Part shown: piece after piece, positions 26,050 through 34,472 of the stretch
How positions within the stretch are numbered: the first letter of the stretch is position 1
Layout of the letters: every line of letters begins with the position of its first letter
From: Pseudomonas vanderleydeniana
GTDB taxonomy: Bacteria; Pseudomonadota; Gammaproteobacteria; Pseudomonadales; Pseudomonadaceae
NCBI RefSeq assembly: GCF_014268755.2
Contig: NZ_CP077093.1
Span: 744,001 to 808,000 of the forward strand
DNA: 64,000 bases
Direction of reading: 5' to 3'
Notes under the pieces: model-generated
Seen by the model: only the letters and a program-made list of their open reading frames with translations
Told to the model about the DNA's origin: nothing
Database searches by the model: none
Position numbers and translations under genes: made by a program

Positions 26050-26945
26050 TGCTCAACCTATTCCAGGGTTGGCGCGAGCGAGGCTGGTCGGTGGTGGATG
26101 CCGCAACCTACAGCGAGGCCTGGCAGCGTTTTGGTGGCAGCGTCGCGACGCACCCATTGGTAGTCGATCGCCTGGCCGGCCTGGCCGGGATTCCGGTGCG
26201 CTATCTGGCTTTCGAGCAGGGTGGCGAACTGCAGGCAGCAATTCCGACCTGGGGGCGTGATCTGGCGCTGTCCAAGGACGTGCTCAAGCGCCAGGGCAAG
26301 AAGGGGCTGTTCGATCTAGGCAACGCCGAGCTGATCCTGCCGGCAGCGGCGGGGGCTAAGGCGCCTCTTCGTCACCGTGGTCGTTACTTGTCCGAGTTGA
26401 ACGCCGACCGCTTCAGCGGCCTGCAGGCGCAGGTCGAGCAACTGGCGATGGCGCGTACACCGGAAGATCTGTCGAAGAAGTTTCGCTACAACCAGCGCCG
26501 CGAGTTGCGCCTGCTTGAAGAGGCGGGCGGTGTGGTGCGTCCGGTCAACGAGTTCTCCAGTGTCGAATTGGCAGCTATCTACTGCGACCTGTTCCAGCGG
26601 CGCTGGGGCTTCACTGCGACGGGGGCGGAGCGCATGGCCGAGGTCGTCGAGCTGCTGCGCGACCTGTTGATCGGTTCGGTGATCTTTCTCAATGATGCGC
26701 CGATCGCCGTGCAGTTGATCTACCGGGTCGAGTCTCCCGAGTGGATCAGCGTCGAGTACGTCAATGGCGGTGTCGATCCCGAGACCCGGGCCTTCAGCCC
26801 TGGTAGTGTACTGAGTTTCCTCAACACCCAGAGCGCCTGGGAAGACGCCCGGGCGCGGGGCAAGTCGTTGCGTTTTTCGTTCGGGCGTGCCGACCGTGAG
26901 TACAAGGATCGTTGGTGCAACCCCGTGCCGGTGTTCAAGGTATGA
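26049..26945 (+). CDS. mig-14: Mig-14 family protein (antimicrobial peptide resistance)
   Basis: 298 residues with a GNAT/FemAB-like acyltransferase layout: KKFRYNQRRELRLLEEAGG in the middle, then DLFQRRWGF and a C-terminal block SVEYVNGGVDPETRAFSPG. It matches the Mig-14 family, first known from Salmonella as a factor for survival in macrophages and resistance to cationic peptides. A homologue lies at the same place in P. aeruginosa (PA5003). The biochemical reaction is not established. The ATG overlaps the wapH stop by one base, and dnpA overlaps its end by four. Confidence 0.85.
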   Translation: MLNLFQGWRERGWSVVDAATYSEAWQRFGGSVATHPLVVDRLAGLAGIPVRYLAFEQGGELQAAIPTWGRDLALSKDVLKRQGKKGLFDLGNAELILPAAAGAKAPLRHRGRYLSELNADRFSGLQAQVEQLAMARTPEDLSKKFRYNQRRELRLLEEAGGVVRPVNEFSSVELAAIYCDLFQRRWGFTATGAERMAEVVELLRDLLIGSVIFLNDAPIAVQLIYRVESPEWISVEYVNGGVDPETRAFSPGSVLSFLNTQSAWEDARARGKSLRFSFGRADREYKDRWCNPVPVFKV

Positions 26946-28345
26946 GCCGCAAGCAGCAGTTGCTCAAGCGTCATCGCCGTAACAAGCGATTGGTGCTGCT
27001 AATTGGCCTGGTGCTGCTGGTCGCGGTCGGCGTGCTGGTGGCCTGGTGGTTACCCCTGATCCTCGCGGTGGCGGCTTGGGTTGCTCATGAGGCTTGGTTT
27101 GCCGATCACCTGTTCTACTCTCCGGGTGACGACTATCAATATGCCTTCCCCGAGGGGAGTGAGCAGCTGGCTGGCCGCCTGGACGGTGGGTTATTGAAGC
27201 TGGATGCCGCTCCTGCGCTGGTCGGCGACGAGACCCTGATTCTGGCAATCAGGCTCAAGAGTCGTTGGCTGGGCCGCTTCGTTGATCCGGCAGTCGAGAT
27301 CCGAGGTGCCGATGCCTCCGATCGCCAGACCTTCGAGCGTGGTGTCAGCGGCTTGCGCTATCTCAATCTGGGCGGCTTTGCTCCGGCGCTGTCCGCGGGT
27401 TCACTGTGTTTACGCGGGCGTTTTTGCCGTTTGCTCGGTGAGCCCGTGCTGTGGGTCTTCCGTCAGCCGGATCTGCGCCGACAGCGTGTGATGGTGATCG
27501 CTCCCCATGCCGACGATGCCGAGTTGGCGGCCTATGGTTTGTACAGTCAGGCCGACGAAGCCTGGATCGTTACCCTGACCGCCGGCGAAATCGAGGCCGA
27601 GCATTACCAGGCAATGGGATTGCCCCGTGCTGAAGCGGCGCGTCTCAAGGGGCGCCTGCGCGCCTGGGACAGTATTGCGGTGCCACGCTGGGCCGGTGTG
27701 CCGCAGGAGCGCTGCGTCCAGCTTGGCTATTTCTGTCTGCAATTGCCGGCCATGCAGGCCGCGCCGGACCAACCGGTGGCGTCCCGTGAGGCCGGGCTGG
27801 ACGATATTCGCCTGTTCCGCCAGTTCAATTCATTTGCCCTGCCTGGTGATCAGGATGGTGCGCCCAGTTGGAACAACCTGCTGGCTGATCTGCGCGAACT
27901 GCTGAACCGTGCCCGGCCACAAGTTATTGTCCTGCCGCACCCCTCTCTCGATCCGCATCCGGACCATATCTGCGCCCAGGCGGCGGTGATGGAAGCCTTG
28001 CAGGGGTTGGAGTGGCAGCCGACAACGCTGCTGGGGTATGCCAACCACCTGCATGACAATGATCGTTGGCCCATGGGTGATTCCGGTGCCGGAGTCGCCT
28101 TGCCGCCGGTCTTCGATACTGCACAGGTGATGCAGCCCTACTGCCTGCCGTTGTCGCTGGAGCAGCAGCGTGACAAGGCCATGGCGCTGGGCATGATGCA
28201 TGATCTCCAGCCGCGTGCGCCGTTCAAGCGTCGAGTTCGACGTTTACTGCAGCGCCTATTGGCGCTGCGCAATCCATCGCCCTATGGCGAGAATGAATTT
28301 TTCCGCAAGGCCGTGCGCAGGCACGAGCTGTTCTGGCGCCTGTGA
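26942..28345 (+). CDS. dnpA: PIG-L family de-N-acetylase (DnpA type)
   Basis: 467 residues from ATG 26942. Residues about 18-45 form one or two hydrophobic segments after a basic start (SRKQQLLKRHRRNKR), so the enzyme is probably anchored in the inner membrane. The PIG-L zinc motif is PHADDAE (about 187-193), with HPSLDPHPDH further on as the second metal/catalytic region. In P. aeruginosa the homologue DnpA (PA5002) is a putative de-N-acetylase that affects fluoroquinolone tolerance. Its placement suggests it deacetylates a core amino sugar, but this is inferred. It overlaps mig-14 by four bases. Confidence 0.85.
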   Translation: MSRKQQLLKRHRRNKRLVLLIGLVLLVAVGVLVAWWLPLILAVAAWVAHEAWFADHLFYSPGDDYQYAFPEGSEQLAGRLDGGLLKLDAAPALVGDETLILAIRLKSRWLGRFVDPAVEIRGADASDRQTFERGVSGLRYLNLGGFAPALSAGSLCLRGRFCRLLGEPVLWVFRQPDLRRQRVMVIAPHADDAELAAYGLYSQADEAWIVTLTAGEIEAEHYQAMGLPRAEAARLKGRLRAWDSIAVPRWAGVPQERCVQLGYFCLQLPAMQAAPDQPVASREAGLDDIRLFRQFNSFALPGDQDGAPSWNNLLADLRELLNRARPQVIVLPHPSLDPHPDHICAQAAVMEALQGLEWQPTTLLGYANHLHDNDRWPMGDSGAGVALPPVFDTAQVMQPYCLPLSLEQQRDKAMALGMMHDLQPRAPFKRRVRRLLQRLLALRNPSPYGENEFFRKAVRRHELFWRL

Positions 28346-28362
28346 TGGTGGCAAGGAAGGAC

Positions 28363-29319
28363 ATGAAAGTTCTGTTTCTGGTTCAGAAAGAGCAACGGGC
28401 CATTCTGGACCGGTTCTACGAGGGAATCGCGGCCAGCTGCGAATGTGATCTGCGTTGGCTCACCAGTGGGGAGCAGCGTAACCTGCGGGGCTACTTCCGT
28501 CGACACGTCGATGTGTCACGTTATGATCGCATTGTGTTTTTCCTGCGTTTCAAGCAGGAGATCCGGCAGGTCGGCTTCATTCGTACCATTCCCAACCTGG
28601 TGATCCTGGAACACGATGCCTACCAGAATTACATCCCCTGCAAGTACACGGGGAAGTTCAGCAGGCACTATCGGCAACTACCATGGGCGCGAGTCATCAG
28701 TTCCGGGTTCATGGTCAGTGAGCGCCTGCGTGAAGAAGGTTTTGATGCGGTATTTGTGCCCAAGGGATACGATCAGGGCCTGCTGGCCGACCAGGGGTGT
28801 GAACGGGATATCGAGTTGGCGTTCGTTGGGAGTACCAACAGCGTTGCCTACAGCGGGCGCAAGGCCCTGCTGGATGAGTTGGCGCAGGTCGAACCGTTGT
28901 TGGTCACGCGAACCAAATCGGGTGACGAGTATCGCGACACGCTTAATCGTATTCGATTTTTCGTTAGTGCTGATGTCGGCATGGGCGAATACATGATCAA
29001 GAACTTCGAGGCTCTTGCCTGTGGGTGCGTGCTGCTGGCCTATGACCAGGGTGAGGCGGAGAACCGTGCCCTTGGGTTGGTGGATATGCACAACGTGGTT
29101 TTCTACCAGACGATCCCCCAGTTGCAGGAAAAGCTGGCCCTGTTGCGCGCTGATCCTGGCCTGGTTGCTCGCATTGCGCGCAATGGGCGCGACCTGGCGG
29201 TTGCCCATTATGGCTTTTCCCGGATTGGTCAACGTGTTGTCGAGGTCATGCAGCCAGCGTTACGCAGTCACCCTCCGTTGAGCTGGCTTGAACGTCTTCG
29301 TTTGCGGATAGGTATTTGA
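28363..29319 (+). CDS. ssg: Glycosyltransferase of cell-surface polysaccharide synthesis (Ssg type)
   Basis: 318 residues from ATG 28363, which has AAGGA five bases upstream. An ATG at 28345 overlapping the dnpA stop would add six residues. The C-terminal part has a Glyco_trans_1_2-like donor site with NFEALACGCVLLAY. The protein begins MKVLFLVQKEQRAIL. It occupies the position of P. aeruginosa ssg (PA5001), needed for normal LPS and exopolysaccharide. A 171-base gap follows, with lower GC and no clear signal, before wapR. Confidence 0.8.
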   Translation: MKVLFLVQKEQRAILDRFYEGIAASCECDLRWLTSGEQRNLRGYFRRHVDVSRYDRIVFFLRFKQEIRQVGFIRTIPNLVILEHDAYQNYIPCKYTGKFSRHYRQLPWARVISSGFMVSERLREEGFDAVFVPKGYDQGLLADQGCERDIELAFVGSTNSVAYSGRKALLDELAQVEPLLVTRTKSGDEYRDTLNRIRFFVSADVGMGEYMIKNFEALACGCVLLAYDQGEAENRALGLVDMHNVVFYQTIPQLQEKLALLRADPGLVARIARNGRDLAVAHYGFSRIGQRVVEVMQPALRSHPPLSWLERLRLRIGI

Positions 29320-29490
29320 TGGCGATTTGATGTCGTTCATGTCAAGCTTTCGAGTAACTCTCTTGAGCGCCATCGCGAGGTACCTTGGTACCGTTGCAAG
29401 CGGATAAGGTGGCTATCGGGACTCTTTTGTTGTCATTGAATCAGGACCTGATGGCATGATGTTCGTGTTCGAGAGCAGCGGGGCGGTCCG

Positions 29491-30594
29491 TTGAGCATTA
29501 TCAATGTGATGTGGTCTGGTGGTGCAGCCTATGTTTCCGTACATAAAGTGCATCAACAGGTACTCTCCCAGCTCGATCCTGGCAGCCCTGTCGAGACCTG
29601 GTTGTTGCAGGGTGAAGGCATTCCGGATTCGAGCGTATTTGGACCATGCCGTGAATGGCAACTGTCGTCAGCTGCGCTGAAGGGGCGGGGTCTGGCACGT
29701 TTGATGAGACCTTGGCTTCAGGGTCGTTTCCTCCGTGCCCTCCAGAAGAGCAATGCGCATGTAGTTCTGCTCGATGGTATCGGTGCTGCACGCTTCTTGT
29801 TGCCTGTCATTAGAAAGTTGCCCGAGATTCGAGCGGTTGTGCTGTTTCATGGGCAGACTCGCTTCAGGCGTGCGGATCATGCGCTGTTCGCTCGGTTTCC
29901 TGCTTCTCAATTGCAGCTGGCGGCTGTCTCTCGAACGCTGGCTGTCAGTCTGCAAACGAATCTGCAGGCTCCGGCGATGACGTTGCGTACCGCACTGGAG
30001 CCTGAAGCCTTTCTTGCCGCAGCGGTCACTCGTGAGCAGGCGCGAGAGATATTGGGAGTTCCCTCCGATGTCGGGCCGGTATTTGGTGCGGTCGGTCGAT
30101 TGGTGGCCGACAAGGGCTTTGGTTGTCTGTTGGAAGCCTTTTCCCGCTTGAGTGTCAGATACCCTGAGGCAAGGTTGTGGATCATTGGTGAAGGAGCGGA
30201 GCGCACCTCGCTTGAAGCCCGAATAGCACAGTTTGGTCTGGGTGACAGGGTATGCTTGCCTGGCCATATCGACGATGCCGCCCGTCTTTTCAAGGCTTTC
30301 GACTGGCTGGTGGTTCCATCACGCGCCGAAGGGCTGGGTTTGATTGTGCAGGAGGCGGTGCTGGCCAGGGTTCCGGTGTTGCTCAGTGACCTGGAGGTTT
30401 TTCGCGAGCAGTTGGGCGATGCCGCCCGCTATGTGTCCGTCGATGATCCGAGCGCCTGGGCAGAGGCCATGTCGAAGGCAATCGGGCAATCTGGTCTTCA
30501 GGTCGCCAACGAGCAGAGTGTTGTGCTTGACCCACAAGGTTCCTGGCGGCAATTTCGCCAGGGTGTACGTGCCTTGCTGTCAACGGGAAAGTAG
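29491..30594 (+). CDS. wapR: LPS core rhamnosyltransferase (WapR type, GT4)
   Basis: 367 residues beginning at TTG 29491 (MSIINVMWSGGAAYVS). No ATG fits the N-terminal beta-strand. A G-rich stretch GGGGCGG lies just upstream as a possible ribosome site. It is a GT4 enzyme with FGAVGRLVADKGF and the donor motif SRAEGLGLIVQEAVLARVP. By position (PA5000) it should be the alpha-1,3-rhamnosyltransferase that creates the core site for O-antigen attachment. The last 15 bases overlap the end of the convergent kinase-like gene on the other strand. Base composition here is visibly less GC-rich than the waa genes upstream. Confidence 0.78.
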   Translation: MSIINVMWSGGAAYVSVHKVHQQVLSQLDPGSPVETWLLQGEGIPDSSVFGPCREWQLSSAALKGRGLARLMRPWLQGRFLRALQKSNAHVVLLDGIGAARFLLPVIRKLPEIRAVVLFHGQTRFRRADHALFARFPASQLQLAAVSRTLAVSLQTNLQAPAMTLRTALEPEAFLAAAVTREQAREILGVPSDVGPVFGAVGRLVADKGFGCLLEAFSRLSVRYPEARLWIIGEGAERTSLEARIAQFGLGDRVCLPGHIDDAARLFKAFDWLVVPSRAEGLGLIVQEAVLARVPVLLSDLEVFREQLGDAARYVSVDDPSAWAEAMSKAIGQSGLQVANEQSVVLDPQGSWRQFRQGVRALLSTGK

Positions 30595-31185
30595 CGCCTG
30601 CTCGAGGCTCTGGAGCGGGAAGTCGTCATTGAGCTGTTCGCGCCCGAGATAACGAGCAAAGTGTTGCAGGTTGCGTTTGATCAGGCGCTGGGGTAGCGGC
30701 GTCTTGAAAAATCGCATGTCGGCGACATCGATGAGCCCCAGTTTTCCCTCGGGGGTCCTGACGACATTGCCCAGGTGCAGAGAGCGAAAGTAGATGCCCG
30801 ATTCATGCAGGTTGCGGATCAGGTCTATCAGTGCTGGTAGCATCTGTGGCCAGCTGAAGCCTGGCTCCTGTGCGATCTGTCGCAGTGTTTGTCCGGGGAG
30901 CGGTTGATACAGCACGGCGGTCATGCCGGGCGCTTCCAGTGAGTAGAACTCCATAACCGACAGCGTAGGGATTCCCAGCCCGGAAAGGCGCTGTGCATTG
31001 TCGATGAAGCGCTTGGAGTACGGGCGCAGCAATGCGGACGAAAAAAAGCGTTTGCGTCGGAACAGTTTAAGTATTTTTTCGTCTTGCAACAGGTAGACTT
31101 TCGCACCGAAGCTGTCGGCCTCAAGAATTTTCGCGCCGTCGATCAGTGAATTCAAAGCGGCGTTCGAAAGTCGGGAGCATTGCAT
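30580..31185 (-). CDS. Small LPS kinase-like protein, probable pseudokinase
   Basis: 201 residues starting at ATG 31185 (AAGG upstream); the frame is open further but those residues look non-coding. It belongs to the Kdo/WaaP kinase superfamily by VYLLQDEKILKLFRRK (ATP-lysine region), RNLHESGIYFRSLHLGN and LGLIDVADMRF. In the catalytic loop the HxD motif is replaced by FRS (about 133-135), so the catalytic Asp is missing although Asn and the metal Asp remain. It is the only minus-strand gene within the LPS cluster, between wapR and waaL, as PA4998 is in P. aeruginosa. Its stop lies inside wapR, a 15-base convergent overlap. Function is unknown; some homologues are labelled toluene tolerance proteins. 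Confidence 0.75.
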   Translation of the reverse strand: MQCSRLSNAALNSLIDGAKILEADSFGAKVYLLQDEKILKLFRRKRFFSSALLRPYSKRFIDNAQRLSGLGIPTLSVMEFYSLEAPGMTAVLYQPLPGQTLRQIAQEPGFSWPQMLPALIDLIRNLHESGIYFRSLHLGNVVRTPEGKLGLIDVADMRFFKTPLPQRLIKRNLQHFARYLGREQLNDDFPLQSLEQALLSR

Positions 31186-31289
31186 CGTTGAAACCTTTTG
31201 GGGTTGCTTGCCGTGTGGCGGGCAATAATGCCCAAAAGTTGTCGTTTTCACCATGGCAGTTTTGACGCCGGGTGGGCCAGGAGAGTTGG

Positions 31290-32462
31290 ATGTACGCAAG
31301 TCGTTGGACGCAGGGTTGGATGGGCTTTGCCCTCTTATGGTTTTTACTGGCAATCGCTTTTGCCCCGACTAATAAAGTCTACCAGCAAGGTATGGCGCTT
31401 TTTCTCTGGGTGCCAACCTTGTGCCTGGTTTGGCCTGCCCGCAGCAGGCTTGCTGAAGTCTGGCGCACGCAACGTATGCTATGCCTGGCGGTCTTGGCAT
31501 TGTGCGGCTGGGCGCTGCTTTCGATGCTCTGGAGTCAGGAGCCTGACCTGACTCGCGGCCCCAAGCGGTTGCTCTATATTCTGGTCTTTCTGCTGTTTTT
31601 CCCGATTCTTGCTGGCGGCCGTCCTGAGCGGGTGATTCGCCTGATGCAATGGGGAGGGCTGGGGTTGGCCCTGGTGGCCCTTTTGGCGATCATTCGTTTC
31701 TACTGGCTTGAAGGTAATCCTTGGTTTGGGCGCCTGAGTGGCTTGGGCGAACTCGCTCACCCTATTCTAGGCGGATATGCCCTGGGGCTGGCGATGGTCT
31801 GGATGCTCTCCTGGGTGCCTCCATCACGCTTGATGCGTGTTGTCTGGTGCCTGGCGCTGGGAGTGCTCTGTGCATTTGTGGTGCTATGCCAAAGTCGAGG
31901 TGTGGCGGTGGCTTTGTTGGCAACGATCCTGACTGCACCTCTTTGGCGTCGTGACCGGCAAACACTCTTGCTGGCCCTTGCCTCGCTGCTGTTCGCCATC
32001 GTGGTTTTCTGGTTGCTTGCGCCGCTTGTGTTGGAGCGTGGTGTGTCTTACAGGCCGCAGATCTTTATGGCCAGCCTTCAGATGATCGCCGAGCGTCCTT
32101 GGACCGGGCTTGGTTTGGAAAGCAGCTACAGAGTCTTTGCTTCCGATCTGTATTTCGATCACTCACACAACCTTTTGACACACGTTGCTATCGAACTTGG
32201 TATTCCTGGGCTGCTGCTCTGGATGGCGGTTTGGCTTGCAACCCTGAGCGAGGCTTGGCGCTCCCGCCACACCCTTTTTGGACAGGGCCTTCTGGGAATA
32301 TGGGTCTTCTCAACTGTAGCCATGCAATTCGATGCGGCCAGCCTGACCGGAACGCCGCGGGCCGAATGGTTCATTACTTGGCTGCCAGTTGGTCTGGCGC
32401 TGGTTTCGGCATGCGCAAGAGGCTCCAGCGGTGTGTGTGATAAAATTCCTCGTTCTACCTGA
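31290..32462 (+). CDS. waaL: O-antigen ligase
   Basis: 390 residues with about ten to twelve membrane helices and a large periplasmic loop. The Wzy_C/O-antigen-ligase region contains LCQSRGVAVALL and a conserved His in FDHSHNLLTHVAIELGIPG. It joins undecaprenyl-linked O-antigen to lipid A-core on the periplasmic side. The start ATG 31290 has AGGAG six bases upstream, which decides against the GTG 18 bases earlier. It is divergent from the small kinase-like gene (104-base gap that must hold its promoter) and 15 bases upstream of msbA. Confidence 0.88.
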   Translation: MYASRWTQGWMGFALLWFLLAIAFAPTNKVYQQGMALFLWVPTLCLVWPARSRLAEVWRTQRMLCLAVLALCGWALLSMLWSQEPDLTRGPKRLLYILVFLLFFPILAGGRPERVIRLMQWGGLGLALVALLAIIRFYWLEGNPWFGRLSGLGELAHPILGGYALGLAMVWMLSWVPPSRLMRVVWCLALGVLCAFVVLCQSRGVAVALLATILTAPLWRRDRQTLLLALASLLFAIVVFWLLAPLVLERGVSYRPQIFMASLQMIAERPWTGLGLESSYRVFASDLYFDHSHNLLTHVAIELGIPGLLLWMAVWLATLSEAWRSRHTLFGQGLLGIWVFSTVAMQFDAASLTGTPRAEWFITWLPVGLALVSACARGSSGVCDKIPRST

Positions 32463-32477
32463 TCAGTGAGCTTCACG

Positions 32478-34286
32478 ATGAGTAATGCACCGTCCGAAAC
32501 GGGACAGACTTCAAGCCTGAAAATCTATTTCAGGTTGCTGAGTTATGTGACGCCCTATATCGGCATCTTTGTGCTGAGCATTGTTGGCTTTGTGATATTT
32601 GCCTCGACCCAGCCTATGTTGGCGGGCATTCTCAAATACTTCGTCGATGGACTGACCAACCCGGAAGCGGTGCTGTTTCCACATACCCCCTACCTGCGCG
32701 ATCTGCAACTGCTGCAGGCGGTACCCCTGCTGATCGTGGCCATTGCCGCCTGGCAGGGGTTGGGCTCCTATCTGGGCAACTACTATCTGGCCAAGGTTTC
32801 CCTGGGGCTGGTTCATGACCTGCGTGTCGAGTTGTTCAACAAGCTGTTGGTCCTGCCCAATCGCTATTTCGATACTCATAATTCCGGGCACCTGATTTCA
32901 AGGATCACCTTCAACGTGACCATGGTCACCGGCGCTGCCACCGATGCGATCAAGGTGGTGATTCGTGAAGGGCTGACAGTTGTGTTTCTGTTCGTCTACC
33001 TGTTGTGGATGAACTGGAAGTTGACCCTGGTAATGCTGGCCATCCTGCCGTTGATTGCAGTCATGGTGGGTAGCACCAGCAAGAAGTTCCGCAAGCAGAG
33101 CAAGAAGATCCAGGTAGCCATGGGGGATGTGACGCATGTGGCATCCGAGACCATCCAGGGGTATCGCGTGGTGCGCAGCTTCGGTGGCGAGGGCTACGAG
33201 AAGCAACGCTTCGTAAAGGCCAGTCAGAGCAACACTGACAAGCAGATGCACATGACCAAGACCGGGGCCATCTATACGCCAATGCTGCAGTTGGTGATCT
33301 ACGTTGCCATGGCGGTTCTGATGTTCCTGGTCCTGTTCTTGCGCGGTGATGCCACAGCAGGTGATCTGGTGGCCTATATCACGGCGGCAGGGTTGTTGCC
33401 CAAACCCATCCGCCAGCTTTCAGAGGTCAGTTCGACTATCCAGAAAGGCGTGGCCGGGGCCGAGAGCATTTTCGAACAGCTGGATGTCGAGCCGGAAGTC
33501 GATCACGGTACTGTCGAGAGAGACACCGTTACCGGGCATCTGGAGGTGAGAGGACTGAGCTTTACCTATCCGGGAACCGATCGCCTGGTGTTGGACGATA
33601 TATCTTTTTCGGCTGCACCCGGACAAATGGTTGCCCTGGTTGGGCGCTCCGGCAGCGGTAAGTCCACCTTGGCCAATCTGATCCCAAGGTTCTATCACCA
33701 TGAAGTCGGCGAGATACTGCTCGATGGCGTAGATATCGAGGACTACCGTCTGTTGAACCTGCGCCGCCATATTGCCCAGGTGACCCAGAACGTCACGTTG
33801 TTCAGTGACACGGTAGCCAACAACATCGCCTATGGTGACCTGGCTGGGGCGCCGCGCGAGGATATCGAGAAGGCGGCCGCAGATGCTTATGCCAAGGACT
33901 TCATCGATCAATTACCAAAGGGTCTGGATACCCAGGTGGGCGAAAACGGTGTGCTGCTTTCAGGTGGCCAGCGCCAGCGCCTGGCGATTGCTCGTGCATT
34001 GCTGAAGAATGCGCCGTTGCTGATTCTCGATGAGGCCACTTCTGCCCTGGATACCGAGTCTGAACGACATATTCAGGGAGCCCTGGACCATGTCATGGAA
34101 GGGCGCACTACATTGGTTATCGCCCATCGCCTTTCGACTATTGAAAAGGCTGACCTGATTCTAGTCATGGATCAGGGGCGTATTGTTGAACGTGGTACTC
34201 ATTCCCAATTATTGGAAAAGAACGGTTACTACGCGCGCCTACACTCTATCGGTCTTGAAGAGCCAAGCTCCCTCGGTACGGCCTGA
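32478..34286 (+). CDS. msbA: Lipid A-core flippase, ABC transporter MsbA
   Basis: 602 residues. Up to six membrane helices occupy the first ~320 residues, followed by an ABC ATPase domain with Walker A GRSGSGKST, signature LSGGQRQRLAIARALL and Walker B LLILDEATSALD. It flips lipid A-core across the inner membrane. The ATG at 32478 is preferred; an in-frame GTG four codons earlier has no ribosome site. waaL-msbA order is the same as in P. aeruginosa (PA4999-PA4997). A terminator hairpin at 34296 closes the transcription unit. Confidence 0.95.
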   Translation: MSNAPSETGQTSSLKIYFRLLSYVTPYIGIFVLSIVGFVIFASTQPMLAGILKYFVDGLTNPEAVLFPHTPYLRDLQLLQAVPLLIVAIAAWQGLGSYLGNYYLAKVSLGLVHDLRVELFNKLLVLPNRYFDTHNSGHLISRITFNVTMVTGAATDAIKVVIREGLTVVFLFVYLLWMNWKLTLVMLAILPLIAVMVGSTSKKFRKQSKKIQVAMGDVTHVASETIQGYRVVRSFGGEGYEKQRFVKASQSNTDKQMHMTKTGAIYTPMLQLVIYVAMAVLMFLVLFLRGDATAGDLVAYITAAGLLPKPIRQLSEVSSTIQKGVAGAESIFEQLDVEPEVDHGTVERDTVTGHLEVRGLSFTYPGTDRLVLDDISFSAAPGQMVALVGRSGSGKSTLANLIPRFYHHEVGEILLDGVDIEDYRLLNLRRHIAQVTQNVTLFSDTVANNIAYGDLAGAPREDIEKAAADAYAKDFIDQLPKGLDTQVGENGVLLSGGQRQRLAIARALLKNAPLLILDEATSALDTESERHIQGALDHVMEGRTTLVIAHRLSTIEKADLILVMDQGRIVERGTHSQLLEKNGYYARLHSIGLEEPSSLGTA

Positions 34287-34295
34287 AGCCTCGTA

Positions 34296-34328
34296 GGCCA
34301 AGGCTTTCAGACTTGCCTTGGCCATTTT
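34296..34328 (+). terminator. Terminator downstream of msbA
   Basis: GGCCAAGGC (34296-34304) pairs with GCCTTGGCC (34315-34323) over a ten-base loop and is followed by ATTTT. It separates the LPS operon from the sulfotransferase-cysC cassette. A second hairpin, AGCCTGAT/ATCAGGCT, follows at 34333-34361. Confidence 0.7.
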
Positions 34329-34438
34329 CCTTAGCCTGATGCTTCAGTTTTGTATCAGGCTGCTTACATTCTTGACCAAGCCTAAATATTCCCGGCTGCT
34401 AGCCTTGTTATTGTTATGAAATAAATCAATGACAACTT

Positions 34439-34458
34439 CGAAGAGGCCATCCTCTTCG
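34439..34458 (+). promoter_or_regulatory. Hairpin just before the sulfotransferase start
   Basis: CGAAGAGG-CCAT-CCTCTTCG is a perfect 8-bp stem with a four-base loop, ending 14 bases before the ATG at 34473. The preceding 70 bases are AT-rich and could hold a promoter. It may affect translation of the sulfotransferase or mark an insertion boundary. Confidence 0.4.
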
Positions 34459-34472
34459 CGTAGGTTTGGGGA

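Noticed and set aside
29366..29395. Two GGTACC palindromes two bases apart in the ssg-wapR gap.
   Set aside because: Too close to pair with each other and without further symmetry; probably chance.
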